From assembly GCA_950295325.1 (NCBI GenBank), contig OX485803.1, positions 73,115,554 through 73,175,553 on the forward strand: a stretch of DNA of 60,000 bases. Reading direction: 5' to 3'. This DNA is from Polytrichum commune (taxonomy: Eukaryota > Streptophyta > Polytrichopsida > Polytrichales > Polytrichaceae). Under the pieces are notes generated by a model. The model worked only from the letters and a program-made list of their open reading frames with translations. It was not told where the DNA came from and ran no database searches. Numbering within the stretch: position 1 is the first letter of the stretch; each line of letters starts with the position of its first letter. Positions 1 through 11,941 of this stretch are shown here, piece by piece. A program made the translations under genes and the position numbers.

Positions 1-1000
1 CCGCGACCTATCTCTTCTCTATTCTCTAGAGACCAATTTTGGATATGTTTGTGGAAATTATACCTTGTCCTGAATCTTCTGACCTCCACAATGCAAACAA
101 GTGGGAGTGCCGATTGAGAGTGTTTAGTCACCGTATATCTTCAATAATCTTGTGCAATTCATTGCATTTCCAGCTCTGTCTTGTGCGCTTGAGTAAACTG
201 CCATCAATTGTGGCTTGTAATCCCGGAGAGGCTTTGTAGAGATTTGGCAAAAGAGGAACGGAGGAGAATTCAGTTGTAATTTTATACCATCCATATATAT
301 ATATAAATACACGTCGCCATACCTCGTCAAAGACATCGATCATTTAGTTTGATTGTTACGTGTATGGAATGTAGATGTTTCCTTGTGAGTTTCAATACGG
401 ACTGGGCATTGATGCGGGATATCGTACACTCAGGCAATTCATTAGCTAGCTGTTTTGGATTCCCTCACTTGCAATATAGCTTCTCTATTTATTGTAGCTT
501 CACATGGCAAGCGCCTGTCTTGGACAATATATATGTCCCCATCTCCCTTATGGAGTCGATACTTGTTTTAGCTGTTACTTGGAAATTTCTGACTCGTCCG
601 ATTGGATGGTAACAGTTGCTATGATCGGATACTGATTTTCGATGAAACTTGTTTCACTGCGCTGGCATTTTTCAAGAGCCATAGTTCATGAAAACTCTTG
701 ATCTGGAATGTACATTATCTTGCTTAGAGCGGGAAGTTCTAAATGACAGTTCAGTTGGTTTTTATTCACTCTTTACTGTAAGCACAGAACTGCCATTTCC
801 AAGACAAATTCTATATATTATGAAGGAGGATCTTTGGCTGTAAGGTAGTGCATGGAAGTGTATGAAATATTTCTCCATGGTGGTACTCAAACCCATGCAA
901 AGCATATGTGGGTCATGCTGTGCAGTATCAGAAGAATGTTACACAAAAACAACTCATCACAATCTCACCCAATAGTTTTATTTTAAATTACTTAAAAGAG
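1..1000. other. Left edge, no gene recognised
   Basis: Open frames here are short and show no recognisable domain. A short TA run lies near 292-304. The stretch could be the downstream flank or untranslated region of a gene outside the window, but no splice pattern or coding similarity supports that. Confidence 0.4.
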
Positions 1001-1018
1001 TACAAACCCACGGAGCTT

Positions 1019-2563
1019 TCAACGTGTGGTGATCTCCGCAGCATTTGAAGTTCGAAGATTGTAATGAATGCCGGATGTGGAGAGACAAATCCCCCTGACT
1101 ATACCTTGAGAGATCACTACATCCTCTCCACCTCGCGTCAACCTTGCTATTTGATGTCCCGCAGCGTAGTCCATGGCAGAAATGGAGACGCCAGTTGGTG
1201 CAGTGCATGTGGTAACCCCACTTCCAGATTGGAAAGTGACGACGGACTTCACCATAGCCACAACATATACCTTGTCACTATTCAAATTCGCATACCCTCC
1301 TGCAGCCGCCTGCTTAGTGTAGTAGAACATATACAAAGAATCAGTGCACGGTGTGGAATCTGCACCACCACCTGGTTTGTACCACCGAATGTAATGCTGA
1401 CCTAATTTCAGGAAAGCTTGGTGCGGAAAATCTGCGACATAGTAAGCTGTGCCGACTGTGCTGAAGTAAGGTGCAACATAGGTGCTCTCCACCCAGTCGT
1501 TCCAAGTATCAATCTCCACCAAAGGTATTTTGTTCTAAATGGTTTCTGTCCACCTCTGGATCCACAGATTGGGACCTTCGTAGTCCACTTTCACTGTCTC
1601 GCATCCTCCCTAGTTGCAGAACCAGGGACTCACGCAGGCCATGTACAGCTTGTTGAATGCAGGAGGTGTTGAAGATTTTTAGTCCAGGCTATCGCCCGGG
1701 ACAGTGTAGGGGCTGCTGTGGTATGGCCACGCCGATGTATCCCAAGCATACAAACCATCCATAACAGATACCACTTTGTTGAGAAGATAGTCCATAGCTG
1801 CCACCGAGCTACCATCTGTCCCCGACAAGAAAGGCACAAAAAAGATGTTACTTCGGCCAACAGATCTGTCAAAAACCGTCTGCCATCCCCCGGTGGTGTT
1901 AATCTCACCATTGTCTTGTCACCATGCATCATTGTCACCTGCGCCATGCCGAGAAAAACTGCTTGCCTTGGTACCTCAGTTGGTTGGGATGGTTCTTGTA
2001 ATTCAAAATCATCTGAATGAGGTCTTCGACGGAGACGTTGCCATTGCTGTCTTAATTTGTGGCAGTCAGGTTTAAGAAAGAAGCTTGAAACCTAATTCCT
2101 TCGCAGCTAAGTAGATCTCATCTGCCAAACTTGGCCTCCACACGTTGCTGTTGAGTACAAATCCATCAATGCCCTTGCTCTGTGCTAGTCTAATCTCCTG
2201 TTTGTATAAAATGGCTTTACCCACTGGCTGGTAAAGCATATAATGAGCAAAGACCAATCGCGGGTTCTCCGAAAGGACAGAGCTACTCGCAGCAGGAGCA
2301 GCAGCAGCAGAAGAAGAAGAAGAAGAATGATCATCATCACAACTGTGAACATCACCTGGAAGAGGTGCTGCATATCCACTCACAAGAAATTCGGAAAAAA
2401 TTACTCCAGTTGATGATGTTGTGCTAGACCCTGTGGGAAGAAAGCCTTCATTTGAAAACAATCGCACAAGCTTGAGGATCTTATAACAAAATGAAGAAGA
2501 AGTTTCTTTGTACGTCAGCTCGTAACTCCGTATCTTTGTTGTCACTGGTGCAATCTGCACTTT
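1019..2563 (-). pseudogene. Glycoside hydrolase family 71 (endo-alpha-1,3-glucanase) pseudogene
   Basis: The minus strand encodes a nearly full-length GH71-like protein. GH71 enzymes hydrolyse alpha-1,3-glucan (mutan, fungal wall glucan) and are best known from fungi. Visible landmarks, in order, are PRLVFAHYM followed by GIDGFVLN at the start of the barrel, GGWQTVFDR, a W-P-Y-H segment, YMACVSPWF, and EIDTWNDWVES, which corresponds to the family's E-x-TWNDYGES block. A beta-rich C-terminal part follows. A Ser/Ala run (codon repeats at about 2288-2335) precedes the catalytic domain. The copy is broken: a frameshift near 2072-2085, a stop at 2052-2054, another frameshift near 1925-1945, and stops at 1919-1921, 1679-1681, 1610-1612 and 1535-1537. 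No intron is evident. The true start is unclear: the upstream open frame begins at non-ATG codons. Family assignment is strong; a plant-resident gene of fungal origin is inference. Confidence 0.85.
2288..2338. repeat. Trinucleotide repeat (GCA/GAA) in the GH71 relic
   Basis: Runs of gca/gga and gaa triplets, with tca triplets beside them, encode the Ser/Ala-rich linker on the minus strand. Such runs are prone to length change. Confidence 0.8.
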
Positions 2564-2599
2564 GTAGCATCTCTACAGCTCGGAGACTGGGGAGTCAAC

Positions 2600-3350
2600 G
2601 CCTATAAAATCCGAAAGGGCTTCAAAGATTGATCTGATAATTACTAGAGACTACAGTACTGATGCGCTCCGAATGATCATCGGCTCCCAGCAGCCTGACT
2701 TACAAATTCTCCTGCCTGACAGTAGGATAGTAATGTTGGAACTTGGAATTTGGAAACATTTAAAGAAGGCGCCACATGCACACTGCAGCAAGCTCCCCGA
2801 ACTCTGCTGTGTTTGTTCATCACATGATGACATCCTGGGAGGCAACAACTGATCAGCTTCTATACTTATTAGACATTGTCATCAAAGTTCAAGGGCTGGG
2901 CACATGGCTTGGGCTTCCACAATCCGGGCAACCCTTCAAGGACCTAGAGTGAAACAATATAAAATTGAACGCGACAGAAAAAATGTTAGGTAAACGATTG
3001 TTTTACTTCCAAGTAAAAACACAGGCAATGTGTTTATCGCGTTGAGGTAAAAACACAATATGCATTTATACTGCATTCTATGGCTTCCGTGGTGGCTTGC
3101 CTTGGCTGTAGTCACTTTTTTGATGTGTTGTATAGCTAATCGCCCGGTTGTCCTACCTCCCCATAAGCTAAAAACAACTACATGGCACTAAAGTTGGGGC
3201 ACATCACTCTCGTCATCAGAGATGCATGACATGTTTAATTATGAGTGAGTTTCTAGACCTCAAGCAGCAAAGTATGTCAAAAGACATGTCATGTTCCGAA
3301 TTTTGATGAGATTGGGACAATGAATGTGCTCAATATATATAGATGCTAAC
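2600..3350. other. Intergenic, no gene recognised
   Basis: A minus-strand open stretch (2651-2848) has no recognisable domain. The DNA becomes AT-rich towards the transposon that starts at 3353. Confidence 0.4.
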
Positions 3351-3352
3351 TA

Positions 3353-3568
3353 CATTAAATATGATATTTAGTGTCATTTACTATTTGGAATTACACAATG
3401 CTATATCTTTCTACTATTGGTTTATTTTTCTACCAAGTAAAATTGTTAATGTTTTATAATGTCCAAACATTCAATTTGACATTTGTTGGTAGAATATAAG
3501 ATATAAAAGAATAAATATAGCATTGTGTAATTCCAAATAGTAAGTGACACTAAATATCATATTTAGTG
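3353..3568. mobile_element. MITE with ATTTAGTGT ends, TA target site (copy 1)
   Basis: A 216-bp element whose two ends are inverted copies over more than 50 bp, both reading inward through ATATGATATTTAGTGTCA and then a TTTGGAATTACACAATGC segment. It is flanked by TA at 3351-3352 and 3569-3570, the target duplication expected of Tc1/mariner-type (Stowaway-like) MITEs. There is no coding capacity. Related copies lie at 20704-20901, and longer relatives at 15100-15437 and 24956-25236. Confidence 0.8.
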
Positions 3569-3570
3569 TA

Positions 3571-5200
3571 CCGATTCTAGGTTCAATAGTTGACACATAA
3601 TCAAAGTGCATATGTGGTTGTTTAAATAGATTGAGAATCTATACTCTGACTTCTTATGCATTTGCTTTGCACCTCAACCCCATCTCAACTCTAGTTCTAA
3701 CACTTTAATTGACAGTCTTTGTAATTTGCAATTGCTAAGCAAATAAGGCAATTCTCAAGCCGATCCAACACTATATTTGCTTGTGGAGTTTGAAGTGCCC
3801 ACATTCCATCTTAGATCTCATGGGAACAAATTAACTTGACTTTGTTTACAAACAATCACAAATATGTAGTTTGTTAAAGAGACATATATGAGAGATGTGA
3901 GTTGTTTGTGGACAACATCTCATACGCTTTTGATTTATCAATGTTGTAACTAGGATATCAATTGTGCATTAATTTATGCATGTTGCAATCATTTGTTTTG
4001 GCACCAACGCTTTTGGTTTCCTCACATATGCATAAACAGGGTAGACAATATTATGAGCATATGAGAAATCAATTGTTTTTGTACATTTGTACAAGTATGT
4101 AATAGGAAGGAAGATCACAAATATATTCACAAACTTCACACCATCGCAGGGATTGTATGGAAAGTATCATTTTTAGATGCAAAGTCTTCGCTATGTTATT
4201 TGAAGAAAGTTAGTGTGATGCACACTACCCACCCTTTCCTATGTTCTCATAAGAAAGAGTTTGTATGGTAACCCTTTTTGTGATATTATTTATCCATTAA
4301 TATCATGATGGGTAAAGCAAATCCTAAGATGGTTAATGTAATAGCATCTCCAAGAGTTCTTTAAGAATTATCACAAAATGGAAGCTTTGGGGCAACACCA
4401 TAGGATCACAACATCTGAACAATTAGAATTACAATGCATCTGAATGGTTTAAAATCTTTGGGCCTCTCATTATGAGTTTAAAGGTAAAACAAAGAAAAAT
4501 CTTCATAATGAGAAACCTCATTGTTTGAGAAACTTGATATGCTTGGTTGAAATTACAAATATTACTTATAGATTTTGGTGGACATTCGCAAGCAGGACAT
4601 GATCTTGAAGTGATCGAACTCTCAAAATTGTCTCTAGACATGTGAGCATCTCGTGAGCTATTGTCGAGGATTAACCATACATGAAATCTATTGATAAGGT
4701 TTCACAGGTGATCGAGACTCTGCAAGTTTTTACAAGTTTCTGCAAATAAAATCCAAATGAATAGATACCCATATCATGAAAAACCATCCGGTCTGCCCCA
4801 CCACCCAATTCCCAACTTTCAGGTTCTGCAAAAATCGAATGTACTTGTCCTTCAATTTCTTGTTGATCATCTGCATTCACACTGCTCCCTGGTTAACAAT
4901 TGCATTCATAGCAGGTTTTAAATCACGAATCGAAGCAGCAAGACTGGAATTTGTCACAGCATAAATCACTTCATCCTCGTTCTATTTCTGACATTCAAGG
5001 TTCGGATCGATCGATCCATCCCTAACTTCACATATGCATCCTAAAAATGTGGATATAATGAACTAATAAGTAAGTGGGGTCACTCAACTCAAGACTGATT
5101 TGTTATACTACCCTCTCACTTTGCGATCCAAGGACAGGATTAGTAGGGTTCCAAGAGTTTCCCAGGACAAGAGCCTAGCAACCCGGTGCCCAGGAAGAAG
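3571..5200. other. Intergenic; possible unrecognised coding remnant on minus strand
   Basis: Mostly AT-rich DNA without domains. Between about 4671 and 4985 the minus strand has two adjoining open stretches in different frames, one containing ASIRDLKPAMNAIV and the next NADDQQEIEGQVHSIFAEP, separated by a CAG that could be a splice acceptor. They look more protein-like than neighbouring frames, but I recognise no family. It may be a decayed exon pair or chance. Confidence 0.3.
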
Positions 5201-5201
5201 G

Positions 5202-8200
5202 ATGGCAGCAGCATTGTCGCCACTCTCCAGGCTCGCCTTACCTGCATTGCATCATGTGAGAACACGGACCTCGTTTGCATCCCACAACTTGGCTATTTTC
5301 ACCACGTCCTTGTTGTTTCGTTTTCCCCGATCTGAGTTTACAGGTGTCTTATACTCGGCGTCACATCCTGTGCCTGCCTCAAGCGTCATTTGAAATTGTA
5401 CAAGGTGAAAAAGGTTTAAATCTTGTGTGGTTTTGCTTCCCGGAAGTACGTTGTGGAATCGTGGCATTGCACCGTGGTCGTGATGGACTCCAATCTGTCA
5501 GCACACTACTAATTCTTGGCGTCTTCAAGTTTACTTTGTGGTTCGAGTGTGATGTACCTTCTTAGGTTTTCTATCTCTAAATTTGAGAAGTCTAGTAGGC
5601 GATTGACCAATTGGTTTTTTGCACAAAGTGCTAGAAATACCCAAGGTGGGATCACAAAAATGGGTTTGCATGTGTGTCTGCGAGTCTGAGAGTGTTATAG
5701 GTTTAGGGTTTTTGGTATATGAGTATTTCGGGTGCGAAAATTTCTGGTTTGTAGCTCTCGATTTTCTGAAGTGAGGTGACCTTTGAATTCTTCATGGATG
5801 CAAAGGGCCATTAATGACTTCGAATTTGTGTCTATTCCCATCATTCAATAGCGGTAGAATGGCCTCGATTTCTGTGGGCCCCTTGATATGGCGATATTGT
5901 CCTTCTCCTCTCACAGTTTTGCACTTCTGTCAATGTCTACCTTGATGCAGGTGAAAGTGAACAATTATTCAACACTTATAAGTCGCTCTGGTCATCTCCG
6001 CTGCGTGTTTGGGAGTGAAGGCAAGCGGCAGTGTGTGGGAAATTTAGGCACTCATAAACTTGCACTTGAGACCACAATAATCAAGCGCAGAAGTACAACA
6101 GCAAGAGCCATGGCCGGAAGTGCAGAGGGGACAAGTCGACAGTATATTGCTTTGGTCTATGGTAAGCTTCTTCTGCCACCATTGGTAGGATAATTTTTAG
6201 GTTGCGCACTTTGTGAAATCCCCCCTGTTGCGTGGAGCTTGGGGGATTTTGTTGGTTAAAAGAAATGCTGAATGTCCAGCCACCCTGAGTCATTGACCAC
6301 TTTCCTTGCGAAACGTGAAGGAAATCTTTCGGGCTGTCAGTTTCAACGTTCGGTTTAGATGGAATTCTGTGTGTGATGGCATCTTCAAATCTGCTGGGTA
6401 CAAGCATAGCATTTTTGAGCGTGTGTAAGGATGTTCTCTTTCTATTCTAGCTCCAAGAATAAGTTTTCAAGAATCAAGGTCCTTGAGTACATGCATGAAT
6501 GCCATGGAGCATAGTCAAGTGACCTTAAGCTCCCATAAATCGACACCTCTTTGTTGCCTATCTTCAAACAAAAAAGCCTTCTTCCATCTACCAAGATTCA
6601 ATTGAAGAGGTGTGTCCAATGAAATCGTTCTCATTCTTAAGCATGGGTAAGGATGTTCTAATCTAGGTTCAAGAATAAAGTTTCAAGGATCAAGGTCCTT
6701 GCGTGCATGCACAATGCCATCGAGAATAGTCAAGTGGCATTAAGCTCTCATTAGTTGCCACCTCAGTGTTGCCTTCTTCCATCTACCAAGATACAATTGA
6801 AGAGGTGCATCTCCAATGGAATCATTCTTAGGTTATATGGATTACCTAAGAATGTCATGAGTTCTGAAATTTTCACCAAGAAACACCTTGGAACAGAATC
6901 TCTACGCTGTAATATGTGCAAATGTCTGCACTTTTACAGCACGTCTAATCCCAGTTGCTTCACACATATGGGTACTTGATCCGTGAATTTGGATGTGGGT
7001 TCATGAAGTAGTCCATCAATTACTTCTATGTGCTCAGCAATTTCCAAAACATATCCATAGTGGTAAGGCCAAGCAATTTTGCTGCCATGTTTATTCCTGA
7101 TTGATATGAGGCATATTATTGTCCGTATTTCATGACCATGTTCTGGCCTGACCACTATGTTCGGTAATGGACACATGTTGCTTTGCCATCAGCTGTAGTT
7201 GGCACCCCATATCTACTTCGTTGCTATTGCAGCTCAATAGGTTGGGCGCCCACTAAATCCCATGGCAAGCCTCCTTACATCCATAACCAAGGGAATGTGG
7301 AGTTATTCAGTTTGTTTTTCAAGTTCTCCAACTCATACCACTTCAATTTGCAATGAACTTGTGTTGGATTAGAAACTCTACAATGAAGTATTAACAAATC
7401 TTAAATTGAAAATCAGACCTTCTCTAATTTAGTTAAGGTGTTCAAAAGTGCTTGTTTGTTGATTTATTAGTTGAATACAATAGTCCTCCCAATCGTGTAT
7501 GCCATTGAGTGTGGTAGTTGATAAAATTTGAAGATGTAATCTAATCTCTTTTAAACATGTGTCTTTATGGTGTTTGTTTTGTGATCCTCACCTAAACCAC
7601 ACACCAATCAAAAGTAACTGAATAACAACCGCATACCCTCCCATATTCGGTGTTTGCATTCCCGGATGTGTAATATGTTGTGTGGTTTTAAGCAGATTAT
7701 GTACCTGATATCCTTGAAAAGCGTGGACCGCACAGAGAAGAGCATTTGGCTCGTGCAAATGAGAAGGTGGGTGAGGGCAAGCTGCTACTGGGTGGTGCAT
7801 GGGGCTCCCCAGTCGATGGAGCATTGTTTGTATTCCATGTGAACGGAATTGAAGGTACAAATTCCTCAATGGTTCAAGGTTTTCATCAAGCTCTCAATTT
7901 GCAGGGTGGCTGAGCTAGTTGAAATTATGATCTAGGTAAATGGATGCGAGGAGCCTTGCCAAAAGGCTATAGTATGTGTCTAGAAGCAGTGAGGTAGGTA
8001 TTGGTTGCCTACTACAATCAATGGCAAGACAACAACACATGTCCATTATTGGATGGCAGGCCGTGACAAGATCATCAATTACATAGATAATGTGCCTCAT
8101 CATATCTAATCAAGAATAGACACGTCAGCAAAATTAATTGACCTTGCCACTACGTAAATCATTATGGAGTTACTATGATGATTTGCAGGCCAAGCCCTTT

Positions 8201-8382
8201 CAGAACATTGGAGTGTGAAAGAATACCTCGCAGCATCTGACAAAACTTAACCTAGTGTTGTGTTGTTTGCAGAGGTGGAGAAGTTTGTTGAAGGAGATCC
8301 CTATGTGAAAAATGGTCTTGTCACCAAAGTTGACATCCGCCCATATTCTGCAATCATTGGGTCCCAACTAGTTAGCAGTTAG
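5202..8382 (+). CDS. YCII-domain (YciI-like) protein, probably plastid-targeted
   Basis: Proposed exons 5202-5255, 5951-6161, 7696-7854 and 8273-8382 give 177 residues. All junctions are GT-AG (gtgaga/atgcag, gtaagc/aagcag, gtacaa/tttgcag) and phases match (0, 1, 1). Residues 1-70 are basic and Ser/Thr-rich with almost no acidic residues, typical of a chloroplast leader. Residues 81-177 form a YCII domain: IALVYDYVPDILEKRGPHR, GKLLLGGAWGSPVDGALFVF, and DPYVKNGLVTKVDIRPY. YciI-like proteins are dimeric alpha+beta barrels with a conserved His/Asp pair; their exact reaction in plants is not settled. Alternative starts: ATG 5888 continuous with exon 2 (180 residues), or ATG 6110 in a strong GCCATGGCC context, which would give a cytosolic form. 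Intron 2 is about 1.5 kb and contains a tandem duplication. Confidence 0.82.
6420..6835. repeat. Two-copy tandem duplication in a YCII intron
   Basis: A segment beginning taaggatgttct at 6426 recurs at 6648 (offset 222 bp). Shared blocks include TTCAAGRATCAAGGTCCTTG, the CATGCAYRAATGCCAT region, CTTCTTCCATCTACCAAGAT and CAATTGAAGAGGTG. The second copy lacks about 25 bp. Divergence suggests the duplication is not recent. Confidence 0.8.
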
Positions 8383-9682
8383 AGACGAGAGGGTAATATT
8401 TATTCAAATGCTCTTATGGGTTCTTATCATCTAAGTTTCTCTCAGTTGGATGGTAGGGACCCATGTAGGATGCATTCAATGACTGATTCTATAGCATGGA
8501 GTGTGCTACATTATAACATCAATAAATTGACAGTTACTACTCGTATATTTGTATGTTTGGGATGTGACCCTCATCTTTTAGTGGTCAGACAGGAGTTCTG
8601 TTGAAGCATCATATCCATCCATATCATTCGGCAATCACAGCTATTTAAGCAAGCATTGAATTGCCTTGTCAAGTACATTAGTGCTCCAAGTCTACGAGTT
8701 ATGCACCCATATCAAATACAATATGGAACAGTGCAATGAGCAGTTTTACTTTAGATATCATACATCGACTTCCAAGCTTTTGGAGCATTTAAAAGTTCGT
8801 ACATTTCACTCCTTAACCCCATGCATGTGAATGCGGGGAACAGAAGCTTCTGGACATTTACACATGGTTGTAATCTAAACAATAATGAATGCTTGTGGAA
8901 ATGGGTATTCTGAGTTACCTGAGTTGTACTCTTCACTGTAACTTCAGATATTTAGGAATAATGGTAAAATGGTAACTGCGTCATTACCACATATACAGAA
9001 ATGGAAAACTAGAACTGGACTCAATCCTGAAAATTAAACCAGGTATGAGAACATGGCAACATGCTGCCAATAACTATGTGGAACTTGGTTACAATAGGTC
9101 CGTAAAATTCCTATTCAGCAGGCTCCACATGCTACCAACAGGAGAGTTGAGACCCCTTAAATGAAGACTCCACCTCCTAGAGTTACTCAGGCCTTTCCAT
9201 GATGCAGGAAGCAAATATGTATGCTGGAGCATCAACATCTGTTCTCAGTATAGTAAACCGCACTTGAAGCCCGGGCACACAACTCACGCAGGCACATGCG
9301 AGATTAACAAACATCAGCACAGCAAATCTCCGCTGGCAGTGACATTCTTGCTTTGGTGATTAATCCTAAAGTTGCACCTACCTGTGAAACCTGCCCAATT
9401 CCATACATGTACAAACAAAACTCATACCAGGGCTATCCTACAGTATGACCACAATTGGGGTCTCATCCTACACTAAATCCAACCTACAGCTTGTGCTGGT
9501 TTCTTTCCTTTGATCTTATTGTTTTACTTGGCAAATCATTTCATTCAGCGATTGCTGAACATAACGGTCGCCCAACCCAGATTGAGGGCAGGGTTTCCAA
9601 TGAAGGTTTCCAAAAATTGCAATCCAACGCAGTGAATCTGGCCTCCATTGCCTTGTTTCATAACCAATGCGTGTGAGATATA
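8383..9682. other. Intergenic between convergent YCII and sulfotransferase genes
   Basis: The YCII gene (+) and sulfotransferase gene (-) point at each other, so this stretch should hold both 3' untranslated regions and terminators. No third gene is recognised. Confidence 0.5.
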
Positions 9683-11941
9683 CTATACATAATCCTTGTC
9701 TGTCAGAAACTTCTCAAACTCGGTTCCTTTCAACCTTCTCAAAACCTCCTCCCAATTCTCAATCTGCTCCTTTAAAGGCCGCGTGTGAATCTTCACTTGC
9801 TCGCTTTGCAAACCCCGGGTGTCCACTCCAAGAAACCCTTGTATTTTTCGCACCTCCTGCAGCCAAAGGATGTAACCAAATCACCCAATATATGACCAAA
9901 CTTACTTTCTATGCATTTCACAACCTACAGATTGCAAAAAAAGTGACATTGAAAAGTGGGAACTGGAGTACAAACTGATAGAATGCAAGCTGTACCTCTG
10001 GATCCTTCACTAAGTCTTCATAGTAAAGGAGCATATGACGTGTACCATTGAACAACCGGAGAACATCCCTAGAGATTTCCTCAACACGCTGCAAATTGAT
10101 GGGCAAACGTTTTGTGTCTATAATTGGCTTAAATTCTGCCAACTTAATTGCCTGCAAACAACATTGAGGACGTGTAAATTTCACCTTGAGGAATCATCTA
10201 CTTCTAAAAAACTGGTAATCAAACACTGTCAGGAAGGAAGAAACAAGTACCAGCCTTCTTATATCAAAGCAGCAACATCATTTGGAATGGAACAATAGAC
10301 AAACCTCCTCTTTTGAGTGCACATGTGATTTGTGGGTGCCATTAAGTAGCTTCTCCTTTTTATCATATGCATTTGCTAAAGTTGAAACCAGTCGCTTGAG
10401 AGCATTGCGTCTTAGTAATATAATCACAGAGACACCGTTCTTGTTAAAATAAGATACAATCTCTCTATGATACTCCATTGCTCCCTGCCACATCACCACC
10501 ACACAATAATGGTCAGAATAACCAAGTTTTCAATGAGGTCTCCACAAAAGAAGAGGGTATATCCACCCAAACCCACAAGCCCATTTCCAGCTAGGACACT
10601 GAAAACAAAACAAAAAAAACACATTAGGTTTGCAGTGAAATATGGTCCAGATAACAAAACATGTTCCACACAGAACACATTACACATCACTCCCAATTAT
10701 AACGTCCCAAACCCGGAATTCTTGTTCATGACATCACTAATACACTACGACCAAAGTAGGTTTTTACATATAGAGTAGCACACATAAAGGGAGCAATTAG
10801 TATCAGGGCTCTTGAGTATTCATGACATATTTATGGCGTATACTGAAGATGGTGTCAAACCTGATTGAGCATCCATTTAAGACCAACAGCAGAGGTGCAC
10901 TCATTCTTTGAAGCACTGTTCAGCCAATCCAAGTTGTAGATGGTGTCCAGCGTCTCTACAATGGTACTGAAATTCTCTCTCCGACTTGGAACAGCAAAGA
11001 TTTCGCCATGTGAGCTAATATTTGGATGGTTGTTGAGAAGCGTTTCAAACCATCCACTGCCTGATCTTTGCATCGACAAAATTGCAAAATAATGTACGGG
11101 TGTGCATCCACACTCTTCCCTGAAAGATAAGATTGCCAAATGTGTGTCAGACAAAAGGACACGCCTTCAGACCTAATCGAAGAAGAGAGCAAAGTGGATG
11201 ATCTCTCAAGGTTGCTGGTTACAAAGCAGGTATAACCACAATGGCATTTCGTTCACATGTTTCCAATTTTGGGCTTGGAAGCATTCAATACACAAAAAGA
11301 TGTAGTTGTGTACCTCTGAAATGTTTTTGGCTGTGGATAGTGCTGTTGAAAATAAGAAGTTGAAGAAAGCTCTGGGCACGATGCATTATTGTGTTTGCTT
11401 GGAACTTGCAATAAGGTGTATCGATCACTGCGACGATTATGTGACAATTTCTGATCTGTTCCTATCATACAGATATAGATTCCACAGACCCCAATGGCCA
11501 CCAGCATTAACAGCTTCCATGCTATCGATGTCTTCCTTAGATCCTTCCCTGCCGAAAGTTCCTGCAATTAACCATAAAAAGCCCAACAGATTGTAATCAA
11601 TAGTCCAGGCAAACATATGCAGATAGTCTGAGGGCTAGATCTAACACTGATTCTCCAGAACATTTCAACTGAAGCTCGCCTCTGTTGAGCAGCAAGGACC
11701 CACAATCTTCCTTTTATGCAATACTCATCCCACAGCTTCCAATTTTGATGATGTGGCAGTTGAATATACAAACAGTTTTGATGAAGTGGCAGTTGCACCT
11801 ACAATCAGCTTGCATTCAAATGACATGATCTAAGCAATTTAGATTTTAGTAGATTGAAGAGATTGTGACCAGCTAAATAAAAGGTGGCTACTTCAGGAAA
11901 AAGTGAGCACAGATACAGACCTTACTACTGCCAAGGTTCAT
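9683..11941 (-). CDS. Type II membrane P-loop sulfotransferase (NodH-like plant family)
   Basis: Six minus-strand exons: 11941-11921, 11561-11314, 11119-10861, 10484-10305, 10151-9996 and 9856-9683 (stop TAG). Every junction is GT-AG with matching phase; the total is 345 residues. A hydrophobic segment at residues 23-41 (MLVAIGVCGIYICMIG) after a short basic N-terminus indicates a signal anchor, so the enzyme is probably Golgi-lumenal. Residues 105-118, SMQRSGSGWFETLL, are the 5'-phosphosulfate (PAPS) loop. Residues 201-210, RRNALKRLVS, correspond to the 3'-phosphate site. NGTHKSHVHS, LLYYEDLVKDPE and KIHTRPLKEQIENWEEV are typical of the plant relatives often labelled nodulation protein H-like. 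These enzymes transfer sulfate from PAPS; the acceptor cannot be told from sequence. The first exon encodes only MNLGSSK, and an open frame continues upstream of this ATG to a stop without another ATG. Confidence 0.9.
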
